Under the pieces are notes generated by a model. The model ran no database searches, was not told where the DNA came from, and saw nothing but the letters and a program-made list of their open reading frames with translations. A DNA stretch of 9,025 nucleotides from Chloroflexota bacterium (lineage in GTDB: Bacteria > Chloroflexota > Anaerolineae > UBA3071): assembly GCA_014383605.1 (NCBI GenBank), contig JACNHM010000327.1:11570-20594 (forward strand), written 5' to 3'. The position numbers and the translations under genes are program-made. This document shows positions 1 through 6,594 of this stretch, piece after piece (position 1 is the stretch's first letter; every line of letters starts with the position of its first letter).

Positions 1-431
1 TCGGGCAGCGAGCCCAGCTCCGCTTCCACGCCCACGCCGACAGCGTGAGCCACCTGCACCACCTGGCGGCTCAGGCGCACGTTCTCAGCGTAGGGCAGAT
101 CGCTCGTGTCCAGCATGACCACGTTGAAGCCGGCCCGGATGCCCCGCACCACCTGGGCAAAGGTGGCGACCTCGTTGAGGATGAGGGAGACCGGCACTCT
201 GGCCGCGCGGGCCGTCGCCAGCCCCAGAGCGCCCAAGCGCTCCAGGCCGCCGCCGTCGAACCAGGCCGGTTCCATCATCACCCCGCCGAAGCCCAGGATC
301 ACGGGGGCGTTTTCGGCCTCGGCCGCCTCCAGCACCGCTTCCAGCGAGTAGACATCCCAGGCCTCGAAATAGCCGACGGCGTAGTCGCCCTCTAAAGCGT
401 CGGCCAAGAGTTCATTGAATGGTACAAGCAT
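1..431 (-). CDS. Class II (GatY/FbaA-type) ketose-bisphosphate aldolase-like protein, N-terminal 143 residues, cut by window edge
   Basis: The gene starts at ATG 431-429 and stays open to base 1, so only the N-terminal half of a roughly 280-residue TIM-barrel protein is visible. The overall pattern is that of zinc-dependent fructose/tagatose-bisphosphate aldolases: LLADALEG near residue 8, the helix LEAVLEAAEAENAPVIL (30-46), GFNVVMLDTSDLPYAEN (101-117) and VGVGVEAELG (131-140), which keeps the conserved Glu of VEAELG. Key positions are altered. The usual HLDH strand reads LILNEV (83-88), giving Asn86 for the catalytic Asp and Glu87 for the zinc-binding His. SH before LP is SD (110-111), and the AFN motif near residue 21 is YFE. 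It begins 12 bases after the UroD-like stop with AGGG upstream, so it is probably cotranscribed. The fold is fairly sure; aldolase activity is doubtful, and a divergent metal site or new substrate is equally possible. Confidence 0.82.
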   Translation of the reverse strand, partial: MLVPFNELLADALEGDYAVGYFEAWDVYSLEAVLEAAEAENAPVILGFGGVMMEPAWFDGGGLERLGALGLATARAARVPVSLILNEVATFAQVVRGIRAGFNVVMLDTSDLPYAENVRLSRQVVQVAHAVGVGVEAELGSLP

Positions 432-443
432 GTCCAGCCCTGT

Positions 444-1532
444 CTAATCCATTCCTGCCAGATGGCGCACTTCCTCGATGTAGGCTACCAGATTCTCCAA
501 AGGCACGTCGTCCAGGATGGTGTGGGAGCTTTGCAGGATATAGCCCCCACCCTGGCCCATGAGCTCGGCCCGGGAGCGGATTTCCTGCCGCACCTCCTGC
601 GGCCTGCCGAAGGGCAGCGTGTGCTCCACGTCAATGCCGCCGTAGAAGGTCAGCCGGTCGCCGTACTGCTCTTTGTAGGTGCGCGGATCCATGATGGACG
701 GCGACAGGGGATTGAAGACCTGCATGCCGATCTCGATCAGGTCGGGGAACAGACCACCGACAGCCCCATCGGAATGCTGGCCCACGATCACACCCGCCTC
801 CCGGCAGCGCTGATAGATGACCGCCAGCCGCGGCTTGATGAAGCGTCGCCACATCTTGGGGCTGAACATGAGCCCCGTCTTGGAGCCCCAGTCGTCGGCG
901 AAGTAGAAACCGTCCACGCCCAGGGCCAGTTGCTGCTCGATGATGGGCAGGTTCCACTCGTGGAGGATGCGATCCAGCAACTCTTCCACGAACTCGGGGC
1001 GTTCCACCATGTCCATGAGCAGTTGCGTCATGCCCCGGATGGACCAGGCCCGCTCGAAGAGGCACATGCCCAGCTTGCCGAAGAGAAAGACCTGGCCGCG
1101 GTAGCGGTCGGCCAACTCCTTCGCCTGATCGAAACGGCCTTCGCGGTAGGGATCGGGGAACGTGTAGCCATCCAGAGCGGGCTTTTCGCCCAGCGGATAG
1201 GCCACCGGGTGGGGCAGGCTCCCCCTGCGATCCCAGACGCAGCCGAACTCGTCGCGGTGCAGCCCGCCTGCCTCGTCGAGAGCCGTGCGCACCGGGCCGC
1301 CGCTGACGGTGAGCTTCACCTCGCCCACGTCGTCGGCCCAAGGGTTGTAGTTGAAATCGGAGCCCACCTTGACGACGTGGTTGCCGATGAAGGCCATCAC
1401 CTCGTGGGTATCCTTCAGGCCATAGTGCTGTTGCACTTTCTGCCACACGCCGGGCACGGCGTGGAAGTTGTAGGGGACGAAATCCGTCTCCTGGTGCTGG
1501 ATGGCTTTGAGCACGCGCTCTCGTCTGTTCAT
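444..1532 (-). CDS. Uroporphyrinogen decarboxylase (UroD/MtaA/CmuA) family protein
   Basis: A 362-residue protein. I chose ATG 1532-1530 because AGGAAAG (1536-1542) lies just upstream and because MNRRERVLKAI is the usual opening of this family; a 51-residue upstream extension has no family-like content. Family marks include DDWGSKTGLMFSP (213-225), VGQHSDGAVG (250-259), PDLIEIGMQVFNP (263-275), YGGIDVEHTLPFG (297-309) and the tail GGYILQSSHTI (329-339). The family covers haem-pathway UroD and corrinoid-dependent methyltransferases. In MtaA-type methyltransferases zinc is held by a HxC motif plus a distal Cys. Here those places read H253-S-D255 and Ser335/Ser336, so a classical thiol-activating zinc site is absent. 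Its place beside sugar ABC-transporter genes suggests a role in sugar or glycoside metabolism, not haem synthesis. It is separated from the kinase by 302 bases holding a gene remnant, and 12 bases separate it from the next gene. Confidence 0.85.
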   Translation of the reverse strand: MNRRERVLKAIQHQETDFVPYNFHAVPGVWQKVQQHYGLKDTHEVMAFIGNHVVKVGSDFNYNPWADDVGEVKLTVSGGPVRTALDEAGGLHRDEFGCVWDRRGSLPHPVAYPLGEKPALDGYTFPDPYREGRFDQAKELADRYRGQVFLFGKLGMCLFERAWSIRGMTQLLMDMVERPEFVEELLDRILHEWNLPIIEQQLALGVDGFYFADDWGSKTGLMFSPKMWRRFIKPRLAVIYQRCREAGVIVGQHSDGAVGGLFPDLIEIGMQVFNPLSPSIMDPRTYKEQYGDRLTFYGGIDVEHTLPFGRPQEVRQEIRSRAELMGQGGGYILQSSHTILDDVPLENLVAYIEEVRHLAGMD

Positions 1533-1600
1533 GATCTTTCCTGTGGCACGTTCGTGTTCAGACACAAAACGAAGTGGAGGGCCGTCATCCGGAGCCCGTC

Positions 1601-1628
1601 GCCTGTCTGCGTGCGTACACGCACAGGC
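1601..1628. other. Hairpin between E1-alpha remnant and UroD-like gene
   Basis: GCCTG (1601-1605) pairs with CAGGC (1624-1628), and TGCGTG (1608-1613) with CACGCA (1618-1623), leaving a CGTA loop and a two-base bulge. There is no T-run on either side, so it is not a classical terminator. It lies about 70 bases before the UroD-like start and could mark a processing or pausing point. The rest of 1533-1660 shows no gene. Confidence 0.4.
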
Positions 1629-1660
1629 AGAAAGGACGCCACTCCGCTGCGCCCTGTCAC

Positions 1661-1834
1661 TTACACCAAACGTTCTCCCTCGCAATATACGTCTTCCAGT
1701 GCCTGTTCCGGCTGGGGCTCGGGGCTGGATCGGGCGAAGGCCACGGCCGCGGCGAGTTCCTGCTCCACGCGCCTCTCCAGATCCTCGATCAAGGGCAATC
1801 TCCGCTTCTTCGTGGTCAGGTATCGGTGACCTGG
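1661..1834 (-). pseudogene. Remnant: C-terminus of a TPP-dependent dehydrogenase E1-alpha subunit (AcoA/PdhA-like)
   Basis: Reading the minus strand in frame past the kinase stop (TAG 1835-1837) gives 57 sense codons ending at TAA 1661-1663. The segment LIEDLERRVEQELAAAVAFA, then RSSPEPQPEQALEDVY, matches the C-terminal pattern of acetoin/pyruvate/branched-chain E1-alpha subunits: an acidic helix, AVxFAxxSPxPxPxxxxxDVY, stop. The rest of the expected roughly 330-residue protein, including the thiamine-binding region, is missing; its place is taken by the kinase gene. It therefore looks like the 3' stump left by an insertion or recombination. A TTG at 1792-1790 has GGAG seven bases upstream, so a 43-residue peptide could in principle be made. 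The resemblance is judged by eye. Confidence 0.6.
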
Positions 1835-2812
1835 CTAGACACGAATGGCCAGCCTGTGCTCCGCCAAGAAGGCCAGGGCTTCAGGCATGGTGAACACGCC
1901 CGGCGTGCAACCCAGCTTCATCGTCGCCGAGGCGCCGACGGCACAGGCAAACTCCACAGTCCTGACTACATCCCACCCTTCCAACAGGCCGATGATAAAG
2001 CCAGCGTCGAAAGCATCGCCCGCGCCGGAGGGGTCTACAGCGTTGACTGCAAAGGCAGGCGCTCGCACCGTTCGGGTGGCCGTCTTGGCCAGGACACCTC
2101 GCTCTCCCAGGGTGATCACCGCCGTGCCGCAGCCCCGGGCCAGGAAGGCCGCCGCCTGCTTTTCCGGGTCCCTTTCGCCGGTGAGCAAGGCCGCTTCGTC
2201 GTCGTTGGGCAGAAACACGTCGGTTAGGGGCAGGACGCGGCCGAGGACATCGTCCAGGCCATAGGTGGCCGTCGCCGGCACGATGACGTCCAGAACCGTG
2301 CGCACTCCCTGCGCCCTGGCAAAGGCGAAGAGCTCGGCCAGGGCCGCCTGATCGAAGCGGGGCAGCCCCAGGTAGCCGCCGACGTAGAGCACCTGCCCCT
2401 GGGCAACCAGGTCCAAATCCACGTCCTCGATGGTCAATTCGGCGTTGGCGCCGAAGGCGTGGATGAAGCGCCGGTCCTGGCCGAGCACGGGGATGACCAT
2501 CGTCCTGGAAGTGGGGCGGGTCTCCGAGCGGCGGATGCCAGAGGTCTCCAGCCCCTTCGCCGCCATCAGGTTGATGATGAAGTCGCCGAAGACGTCGTTG
2601 CCCACTTTGCCGATGAGGGCGACGCGGGCTCCCAGCCTGGTCAGCGACACGCCGGTGTTGACGGCGCAGCCGCCAGCATCCAGGGGCAGATCGTCCACCA
2701 CGACGAGATGGCCCGGCGCGGGTGGCTCGGGCAGAGGCGGTGAGAAGATGTCGGCGACGAAGATACCCAGGCAGACAGCGTCGAAGGGCTTGTTTTGCTC
2801 CACAGTGCCCAT
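1835..2812 (-). CDS. PfkB/ribokinase-family carbohydrate kinase
   Basis: A 325-residue cytoplasmic kinase expected to phosphorylate a sugar or sugar phosphate with ATP. The first PfkB signature lies at 47-73 (GGCAVNTGVSLTRLGARVA, then LIGKVGND). The second is DPSGAGDAFDAGF (260-272), where GAGD forms the anion hole and Asp266 is the expected catalytic base. NDDEAALLTG (203-212) is the usual conserved acidic segment before the ATP site. Length is normal for the family. The start ATG 2812-2810 lies 13 bases after the MalG-like stop; its ribosome-binding site is weak, which fits translational coupling. Position right after the permeases suggests it phosphorylates the imported sugar. The family includes ribokinase, fructokinase, 2-keto-3-deoxygluconate kinase and 1-phosphofructokinase, and I cannot tell the substrate. 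Its stop codon is followed in frame by the E1-alpha remnant. Confidence 0.92.
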   Translation of the reverse strand: MGTVEQNKPFDAVCLGIFVADIFSPPLPEPPAPGHLVVVDDLPLDAGGCAVNTGVSLTRLGARVALIGKVGNDVFGDFIINLMAAKGLETSGIRRSETRPTSRTMVIPVLGQDRRFIHAFGANAELTIEDVDLDLVAQGQVLYVGGYLGLPRFDQAALAELFAFARAQGVRTVLDVIVPATATYGLDDVLGRVLPLTDVFLPNDDEAALLTGERDPEKQAAAFLARGCGTAVITLGERGVLAKTATRTVRAPAFAVNAVDPSGAGDAFDAGFIIGLLEGWDVVRTVEFACAVGASATMKLGCTPGVFTMPEALAFLAEHRLAIRV

Positions 2813-2825
2813 AGCTCGTGACCGA

Positions 2826-3683
2826 CTATCCCTTCACCGCGCCGAAGGTCAGGCCGCGCACGATGTAACGCTGCGCGGTCAGCGCCAGCAGCGTGGGCGG
2901 TATGATGGCAAGCAACAGCCGTGTGGCCACGAACCAGAACTGGATGCCCTGGGTGTGGCTCACGCCGGCGATGATGACCGTGATGGGCCGGGCGCTCCTG
3001 AGGGTCAAAATAAGGCCGAAAATGAACTCATTCCAGGAAAAGGCGAAACATATCACTGCGGCGGCAGCCACTGCTGGAGCAGACAGCGGCAGGGCGATGC
3101 GCAAAAAACTCTGAAAACGCGAGGCGCCATCGACCCAGGCCGATTCTTCCATTTCGATGGGCAATTCCTTGAAAACGTCGCGCATGATCAGGACGGCAAA
3201 AGGCAGGGTGAAGGTCGCATTGGTCAGGATGAGCGCCAGGCGGGTGTCTATCAGGTCAAAGAATTGCATCATCAAGAAGAAGGGGATGACGGTCACCATA
3301 GGCGGCAGGAAGCGCTGCGACAGGAACCACATGGTGATGTCTTTGTTCTGCCACCCATAGAAACGGAAGCGCGCCAGGCCATAGCCGGCCAGCGTGCCGA
3401 GCACGATGGCGACCACGGTGGCACCCAGGGATATGACGATACTGTTGACCAGCGCGCGACTGATCTCCGGCCAGCGATTGGTGAATTCCATTTGCCAGTT
3501 AACAAAGGAGGGCTTGAATTGCAGGAAAGGAATCAAGGAGGGCCTGGTCAAGATGACGGTGGGCTCCTTGAACGAGGTGACGATAGCCCAGTAAAAAGGA
3601 AAGACCACCCAGGCGGTGGCAACAATGATGACCGCCCACAGAAGAAGGTCTTTCAGAGTGCGTGCCAGTTTGTATCTTTTCAC
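2826..3683 (-). CDS. Sugar ABC transporter permease, MalG-like (CUT1 family)
   Basis: A 285-residue inner-membrane protein with about six hydrophobic segments; the first is at 12-35 (LLLWAVIIVATAWVVFPFYW). The EAA loop that docks on the transporter ATPase is ESAWVDGASRF ending in IALPL (180-200), with the conserved Gly186 and LP present. The C-terminus AQRYIVRGLTFGAVKG (270-285) is the typical MalG-type ending. I read the start as GTG 3683-3681, with GAGAGG seven bases upstream. It follows the MalF-like gene by 12 bases, so the two form the expected heterodimer for carbohydrate import. The ATPase partner is not in the window. Confidence 0.95.
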   Translation of the reverse strand: MKRYKLARTLKDLLLWAVIIVATAWVVFPFYWAIVTSFKEPTVILTRPSLIPFLQFKPSFVNWQMEFTNRWPEISRALVNSIVISLGATVVAIVLGTLAGYGLARFRFYGWQNKDITMWFLSQRFLPPMVTVIPFFLMMQFFDLIDTRLALILTNATFTLPFAVLIMRDVFKELPIEMEESAWVDGASRFQSFLRIALPLSAPAVAAAAVICFAFSWNEFIFGLILTLRSARPITVIIAGVSHTQGIQFWFVATRLLLAIIPPTLLALTAQRYIVRGLTFGAVKG

Positions 3684-3695
3684 GCGAGCACCTCT

Positions 3696-4559
3696 CTATT
3701 CATAAATCTGGCGTAGCCGTTTGAAGAAGTACAGGCTGATGATCAATACCATCAGCAGCAAGAGATAGGCCAGGGCGGAGGCATAGCCGGCGTTAAAATT
3801 GCGCAGTCCGGTCAGGTAGATGTAGAAGGAAAGGGTTTGGGTGGCAGCGCCCGGCCCACCGTTGGTCATGCTGAAAGGGATGTCCAGAATCTTAAAAGCC
3901 TCCACCAGGCGCAACATGGCGACGGTGAAAAGCACCGGGGCTAACAATGGCAAGGTGACAAAGCGGAAGATATCCCAGCCTGACGAAGAGTCCAGGGCGG
4001 CCGCCTCGTAAATCTCGTCAGGCAGCCCCTGCAAACCGGCCAGCAGGACCAGAAAACAGAAGGGCGTCCACTGCCAGACATCGACCAGGACGATGGCCAG
4101 GCGAGACAGCCAGATATTGGAGAACCAGGGCGGCAGGTTGACCACGCCCAGGGCGCGCAGAACGGTGTTGACCGCCCCCACCTGCTCGTGGAAGATGGTC
4201 AGGCCCAGGTAGCCCATTGCAATGGGCGCCGCGAACATGGGCATGGTGAACAGGGAACGGAACACACGCCGGCCACGCATGGGCCGGTTGAAGAGCAAGG
4301 CCAACCCCAAGCCCAACGACACGGTCAGGATCACGCTGGCGAGCACAAAAAGGATGGTTACCTCGAGTGAATCCCAGAAACGATAATCGCTGAAAGCGCG
4401 GCGGAAGTTTTGCAGCCCGTTGAAGGTCTGCGGCTGGCCCAGGCGAGCGCGCATAAACGCCAGTCGCAGCGAATAGAGCAGGGGAAAGACGGTGAAGGCG
4501 AGCACCCATACGATGCCCGGGCCGACGAATAACCATTTGATACGACCTTTTTCTCGCAT
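3696..4559 (-). CDS. Sugar ABC transporter permease, MalF-like (CUT1 family)
   Basis: A 287-residue inner-membrane permease with about six hydrophobic segments, beginning with FVGPGIVWVLAFTVFPLLYS (11-30). The EAA loop is YEAAALDSSSGWDIFRF then VTLPLLAP (184-208). One oddity: the position normally held by Gly in EAAxxDG is Ser191. The motif TNGGPGAATQTLSFYIY is typical of MalF/UgpA-type permeases. The start ATG 4559-4557 has GGGAG seven bases upstream. It pairs with the MalG-like permease just downstream and takes substrate from the lipoprotein encoded upstream, from which it is separated by 132 bases containing a strong hairpin. Confidence 0.95.
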   Translation of the reverse strand: MREKGRIKWLFVGPGIVWVLAFTVFPLLYSLRLAFMRARLGQPQTFNGLQNFRRAFSDYRFWDSLEVTILFVLASVILTVSLGLGLALLFNRPMRGRRVFRSLFTMPMFAAPIAMGYLGLTIFHEQVGAVNTVLRALGVVNLPPWFSNIWLSRLAIVLVDVWQWTPFCFLVLLAGLQGLPDEIYEAAALDSSSGWDIFRFVTLPLLAPVLFTVAMLRLVEAFKILDIPFSMTNGGPGAATQTLSFYIYLTGLRNFNAGYASALAYLLLLMVLIISLYFFKRLRQIYE

Positions 4560-4649
4560 AGCCCCTCTCCCAAAATGGTCAGATCAGATCAGGCTCAAGG
4601 AAGGGGAAGGGATCCGCCAAGACGAATCCCTCCCCCAGTGGTCGCCTTA

Positions 4650-4673
4650 CGGCGGGGTCTCCCGACCCCGCCG
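4650..4673. other. Intercistronic hairpin (10-bp stem, tetraloop) after the binding-protein gene
   Basis: CGGCGGGGTC (4650-4659) and GACCCCGCCG (4664-4673) form a perfect 10-bp stem around a TCCC loop (GGGA on the transcribed strand). No T-run follows in the minus-strand direction, so full intrinsic termination is unlikely. A stable hairpin just after a binding-protein gene commonly shields its mRNA from 3' exonucleases or partly terminates transcription, giving more binding protein than permease. It shares its core with the hairpin at 6563-6586. Confidence 0.7.
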
Positions 4674-4691
4674 AACACAGCGCCTCCTGCC

Positions 4692-6428
4692 TTATGGCGT
4701 GTAGCCGATGGACTCCTGGTATAGCCTCAGGAGATCTTCCTTACCGTAATCTTCAATGATGCGCACCCAGTCGTCGTAGGTGCGGTCCAGGGCCTCCTGC
4801 GCAGAGACCTGGCCGGTAACGGCCTCGGACAAGTGCACGTCCATAGTCTCGCTCATCTCCGGCGTGCCGGGGATGCGCAGGTAGGTCACGAAGAGCGGGT
4901 AATCGAAGAAGTTGTTCTGGTAAGAGCCGATGAACTCCACGGCGTCGTCGGCGTTGTAGCCGCCGATCACGTACTCGGCGACGGTGGCCTTGCCTACCGG
5001 CTCGATCCAGTCATAGGTGGTGCCGGGGTCTACGCCGGTCCAGCCGGTGGCCACGTTCCAGTGGTTGATCTCGGGCGTGGCCTGCCAGGCCATCCAGTAG
5101 TAGGCCAGGTCGGGTTCGTCCGAGAACTTGGAGAGCACCGGGTGCCACGAGCAGCCCACCTGGTTGCCCACCATGTTGGGCTCGTCCAGCTCCAGGAATT
5201 GCCCGCTTTCCCGATCATAGGGGAACCTGGTGCCGGGGATACCGCGCGCGCCCAGCTTGCCCTGGATGACCGACTGGGCCGGGTCCTGCACCAGCGAGCC
5301 GACGTCGCCCCAGGAGAAGGTCATGATGGCGTTGCCGGACAGGAAGTCGGCCCAGGCCTCGCCCAACTCCCAGCCCCACATGGCCGAGGGTCCGGCCTTG
5401 GACAGCGCAATCAGCGTCTCCAACGCCCTGACGTGGCCGGGCGAGTTGATGAGCGGTTCCATGGTTTCCGGGTCGAAGAAGTAGAGGTTGTGGTACTTGT
5501 CCACCTGGCGCGGGTCGTCGCCAGGAGCCGGGATGACGACGTAGGGCGCCGAGAGCGCCAGGAAGTGGAAGAAGCCCTGGCCGCCCACCTTGAGGTGGAG
5601 CGTGATGCCGTCATCCGGGTCGCCGTCGCCGTTCCAGTCCTTGCCGTTGAAGAACTGGGCGATCTCCAGCGCATCCTCCCAGGTGTCCATGGCCACGGGC
5701 ATGGGATGGCCCATCTCCGCCTCGAACGCCGCCTGCCACTCCGGATCCTCGACGATGTCCTTGCGGTAGTAGAGCACCTGGGCGTCGTGGTCGTTGTTAG
5801 TGCCGTACCAGGAGTCGCCCCACTGCATCAAGTTGGCCACGGCCGGGGCAAGCGCGTCGCGGTCCCATACCGGCATGCGCGGATCCTCGAAGTACGGGTC
5901 AAGCGGCTGGATCCAGTCACTGTAGATCGCGTCACCGTACCAGTTGGAGCAGTTGATGATCACGTCGTAGTTGTAGGCGCCGGTCACGAAGTCGGTGTAG
6001 ATCTTCTCGCGCAGCTCGGCGTAGGGGATCTCGACAATTTCGTAAGTCGCGCCGGTCAGCTCCTCGAACTTGGGCCGCCAGAAGTAGAGCGGGCCGGAGA
6101 CGGCGCCACGCTGCCCGGCCGAGTACACGCCGATGGTGAAGGACTTGCCCTGCCAGGCCGGGTCAGGATTGCCCCTGTCCGCGGCCTCGAAGGCCGCCTG
6201 TGCGGTCGTAGCCTCGATCTCAATGGTCGTGGGAAAGCCGCTGAGGAAGACCTCCTCTGCCGCAGGCTCCGGCGTGGGGGTGACCATGACCTCCACCACC
6301 TTCTCCTCCGTGACCACCACGGTCTCCTTGACCACAACCTCTTTCTCGACGACCTGAGGCGCGGGACAGCCAGTAAGCAGGCCCGCGGCCACCAGGACGA
6401 CAACCATAACCATAGCGAAGCGTTTCAT
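4692..6428 (-). CDS. Sugar ABC transporter substrate-binding lipoprotein (extracellular)
   Basis: A 578-residue protein with a signal peptide (MKRFAMVMVVVLVAAG) and lipobox LLTGC, giving lipidated Cys21. A Val/Glu/Lys-rich tether follows (26-49), then TPTPEPAAEE, a style common in Chloroflexota binding proteins. The body resembles family 1 extracellular solute-binding proteins: YSAGQRGAVSGPLYFWRPKF (102-121), FEELTGATYEIVEIPYAEL (121-139), YDVIINC (154-160), DWIQPLDPYF (171-180), and a DVGSL/WHP-containing C-lobe. An EF-hand-like acidic loop, DWNGDGDPDDG (264-274), may bind calcium. It is longer than the usual 400-450 residues, in line with the large-ligand branch of the family. The start is clear: AAGGAGG lies eight bases upstream. 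It delivers substrate to the two permeases downstream. The ligand, a sugar or oligosaccharide, cannot be assigned. Confidence 0.95.
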   Translation of the reverse strand: MKRFAMVMVVVLVAAGLLTGCPAPQVVEKEVVVKETVVVTEEKVVEVMVTPTPEPAAEEVFLSGFPTTIEIEATTAQAAFEAADRGNPDPAWQGKSFTIGVYSAGQRGAVSGPLYFWRPKFEELTGATYEIVEIPYAELREKIYTDFVTGAYNYDVIINCSNWYGDAIYSDWIQPLDPYFEDPRMPVWDRDALAPAVANLMQWGDSWYGTNNDHDAQVLYYRKDIVEDPEWQAAFEAEMGHPMPVAMDTWEDALEIAQFFNGKDWNGDGDPDDGITLHLKVGGQGFFHFLALSAPYVVIPAPGDDPRQVDKYHNLYFFDPETMEPLINSPGHVRALETLIALSKAGPSAMWGWELGEAWADFLSGNAIMTFSWGDVGSLVQDPAQSVIQGKLGARGIPGTRFPYDRESGQFLELDEPNMVGNQVGCSWHPVLSKFSDEPDLAYYWMAWQATPEINHWNVATGWTGVDPGTTYDWIEPVGKATVAEYVIGGYNADDAVEFIGSYQNNFFDYPLFVTYLRIPGTPEMSETMDVHLSEAVTGQVSAQEALDRTYDDWVRIIEDYGKEDLLRLYQESIGYTP

Positions 6429-6436
6429 GTTTTTAT

Positions 6437-6443
6437 CCTCCTT
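6437..6443 (-). promoter_or_regulatory. Strong ribosome-binding site of the binding-protein gene
   Basis: AAGGAGG on the minus strand, eight bases before ATG 6428-6426, is a full Shine-Dalgarno match. It fits high-level production of the binding lipoprotein and fixes its start. Confidence 0.85.
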
Positions 6444-6457
6444 AGGATTGATGTGTG

Positions 6458-6488
6458 GCTATCTCCGACGCGCCGCGTCGCAGATAGC
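6458..6488. other. Long hairpin in the leader of the binding-protein gene
   Basis: GCTATCT (6458-6464) pairs with AGATAGC (6482-6488). Inside, after one C-C mismatch, CGACGC (6466-6471) pairs with GCGTCG (6475-6480) around a three-base loop. The 13 pairs end about 14 bases before the ribosome-binding site on the minus strand, and no T-run follows. It may stabilise the 5' end of a processed transcript or act as a weak terminator after the upstream gene. Confidence 0.6.
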
Positions 6489-6534
6489 TAGCGATTCAAC
6501 ACAACGGTTGGGTTGCAGCTTTCTCGTCCTCGAT

Positions 6535-6549
6535 GATCACCCCCTTTCT
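6535..6549 (-). promoter_or_regulatory. Extended anti-Shine-Dalgarno-complementary stretch without an assigned gene
   Basis: On the minus strand this reads AGAAAGGGGGTGATC, matching the complement of the bacterial 16S rRNA 3' tail (AGAAAGGAGGTGATC) at every position but one, and that change still allows a G-U pair. No standard start codon follows at usual spacing. An overlapping GTG would give only a 14-codon peptide (VIIEDEKAATQPLC). It lies between the AraD-like gene and the binding-protein gene, about 105 bases before the latter. Confidence 0.4.
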
Positions 6550-6562
6550 GAGATTCGAGTTC

Positions 6563-6586
6563 CTGGCTGGTCTCCTGACCAGCCAG
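6563..6586. other. Intercistronic hairpin (10-bp stem, tetraloop) after the AraD-like gene
   Basis: CTGGCTGGTC (6563-6572) and GACCAGCCAG (6577-6586) form a perfect 10-bp stem with loop TCCT (AGGA on the transcribed strand), eight bases after the AraD-like stop. No T-run follows on the minus strand. Geometry and core match the hairpin at 4650-4673. Confidence 0.7.
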
Positions 6587-6594
6587 TCGTAAGC

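Noticed and set aside
1533..1685. N-terminal extension of the UroD-like protein by 51 residues
   Set aside because: The extension has no family resemblance, and a good ribosome-binding site lies directly before the internal ATG at 1532.
462..1829. Plus-strand 455-codon open frame
   Set aside because: It is antisense to the UroD-like gene and runs through the E1-alpha remnant. Its His/Val-rich low-complexity content has no domain motif and is typical of shadow frames in GC-rich DNA.
2430..3716. Plus-strand 428-codon open frame opposite the kinase and MalG-like permease
   Set aside because: It crosses two well-supported minus-strand genes and has no protein-family features.
4650..4673. Intrinsic terminator
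   Set aside because: The stem is strong, but there is no T-run after it on the minus strand, and the permease genes continue the operon downstream.
4833..6491. Plus-strand 552-codon open frame
   Set aside because: It is antisense to the binding-protein gene, with a repetitive Val/His/Arg/Gly composition, no ribosome-binding site and no recognisable motif.
6563..6586. CsrA/RsmA-type GGA loop
   Set aside because: The AGGA and GGGA loops resemble CsrA targets, but CsrA is not typical of the suspected phylum and the flanking consensus is incomplete.
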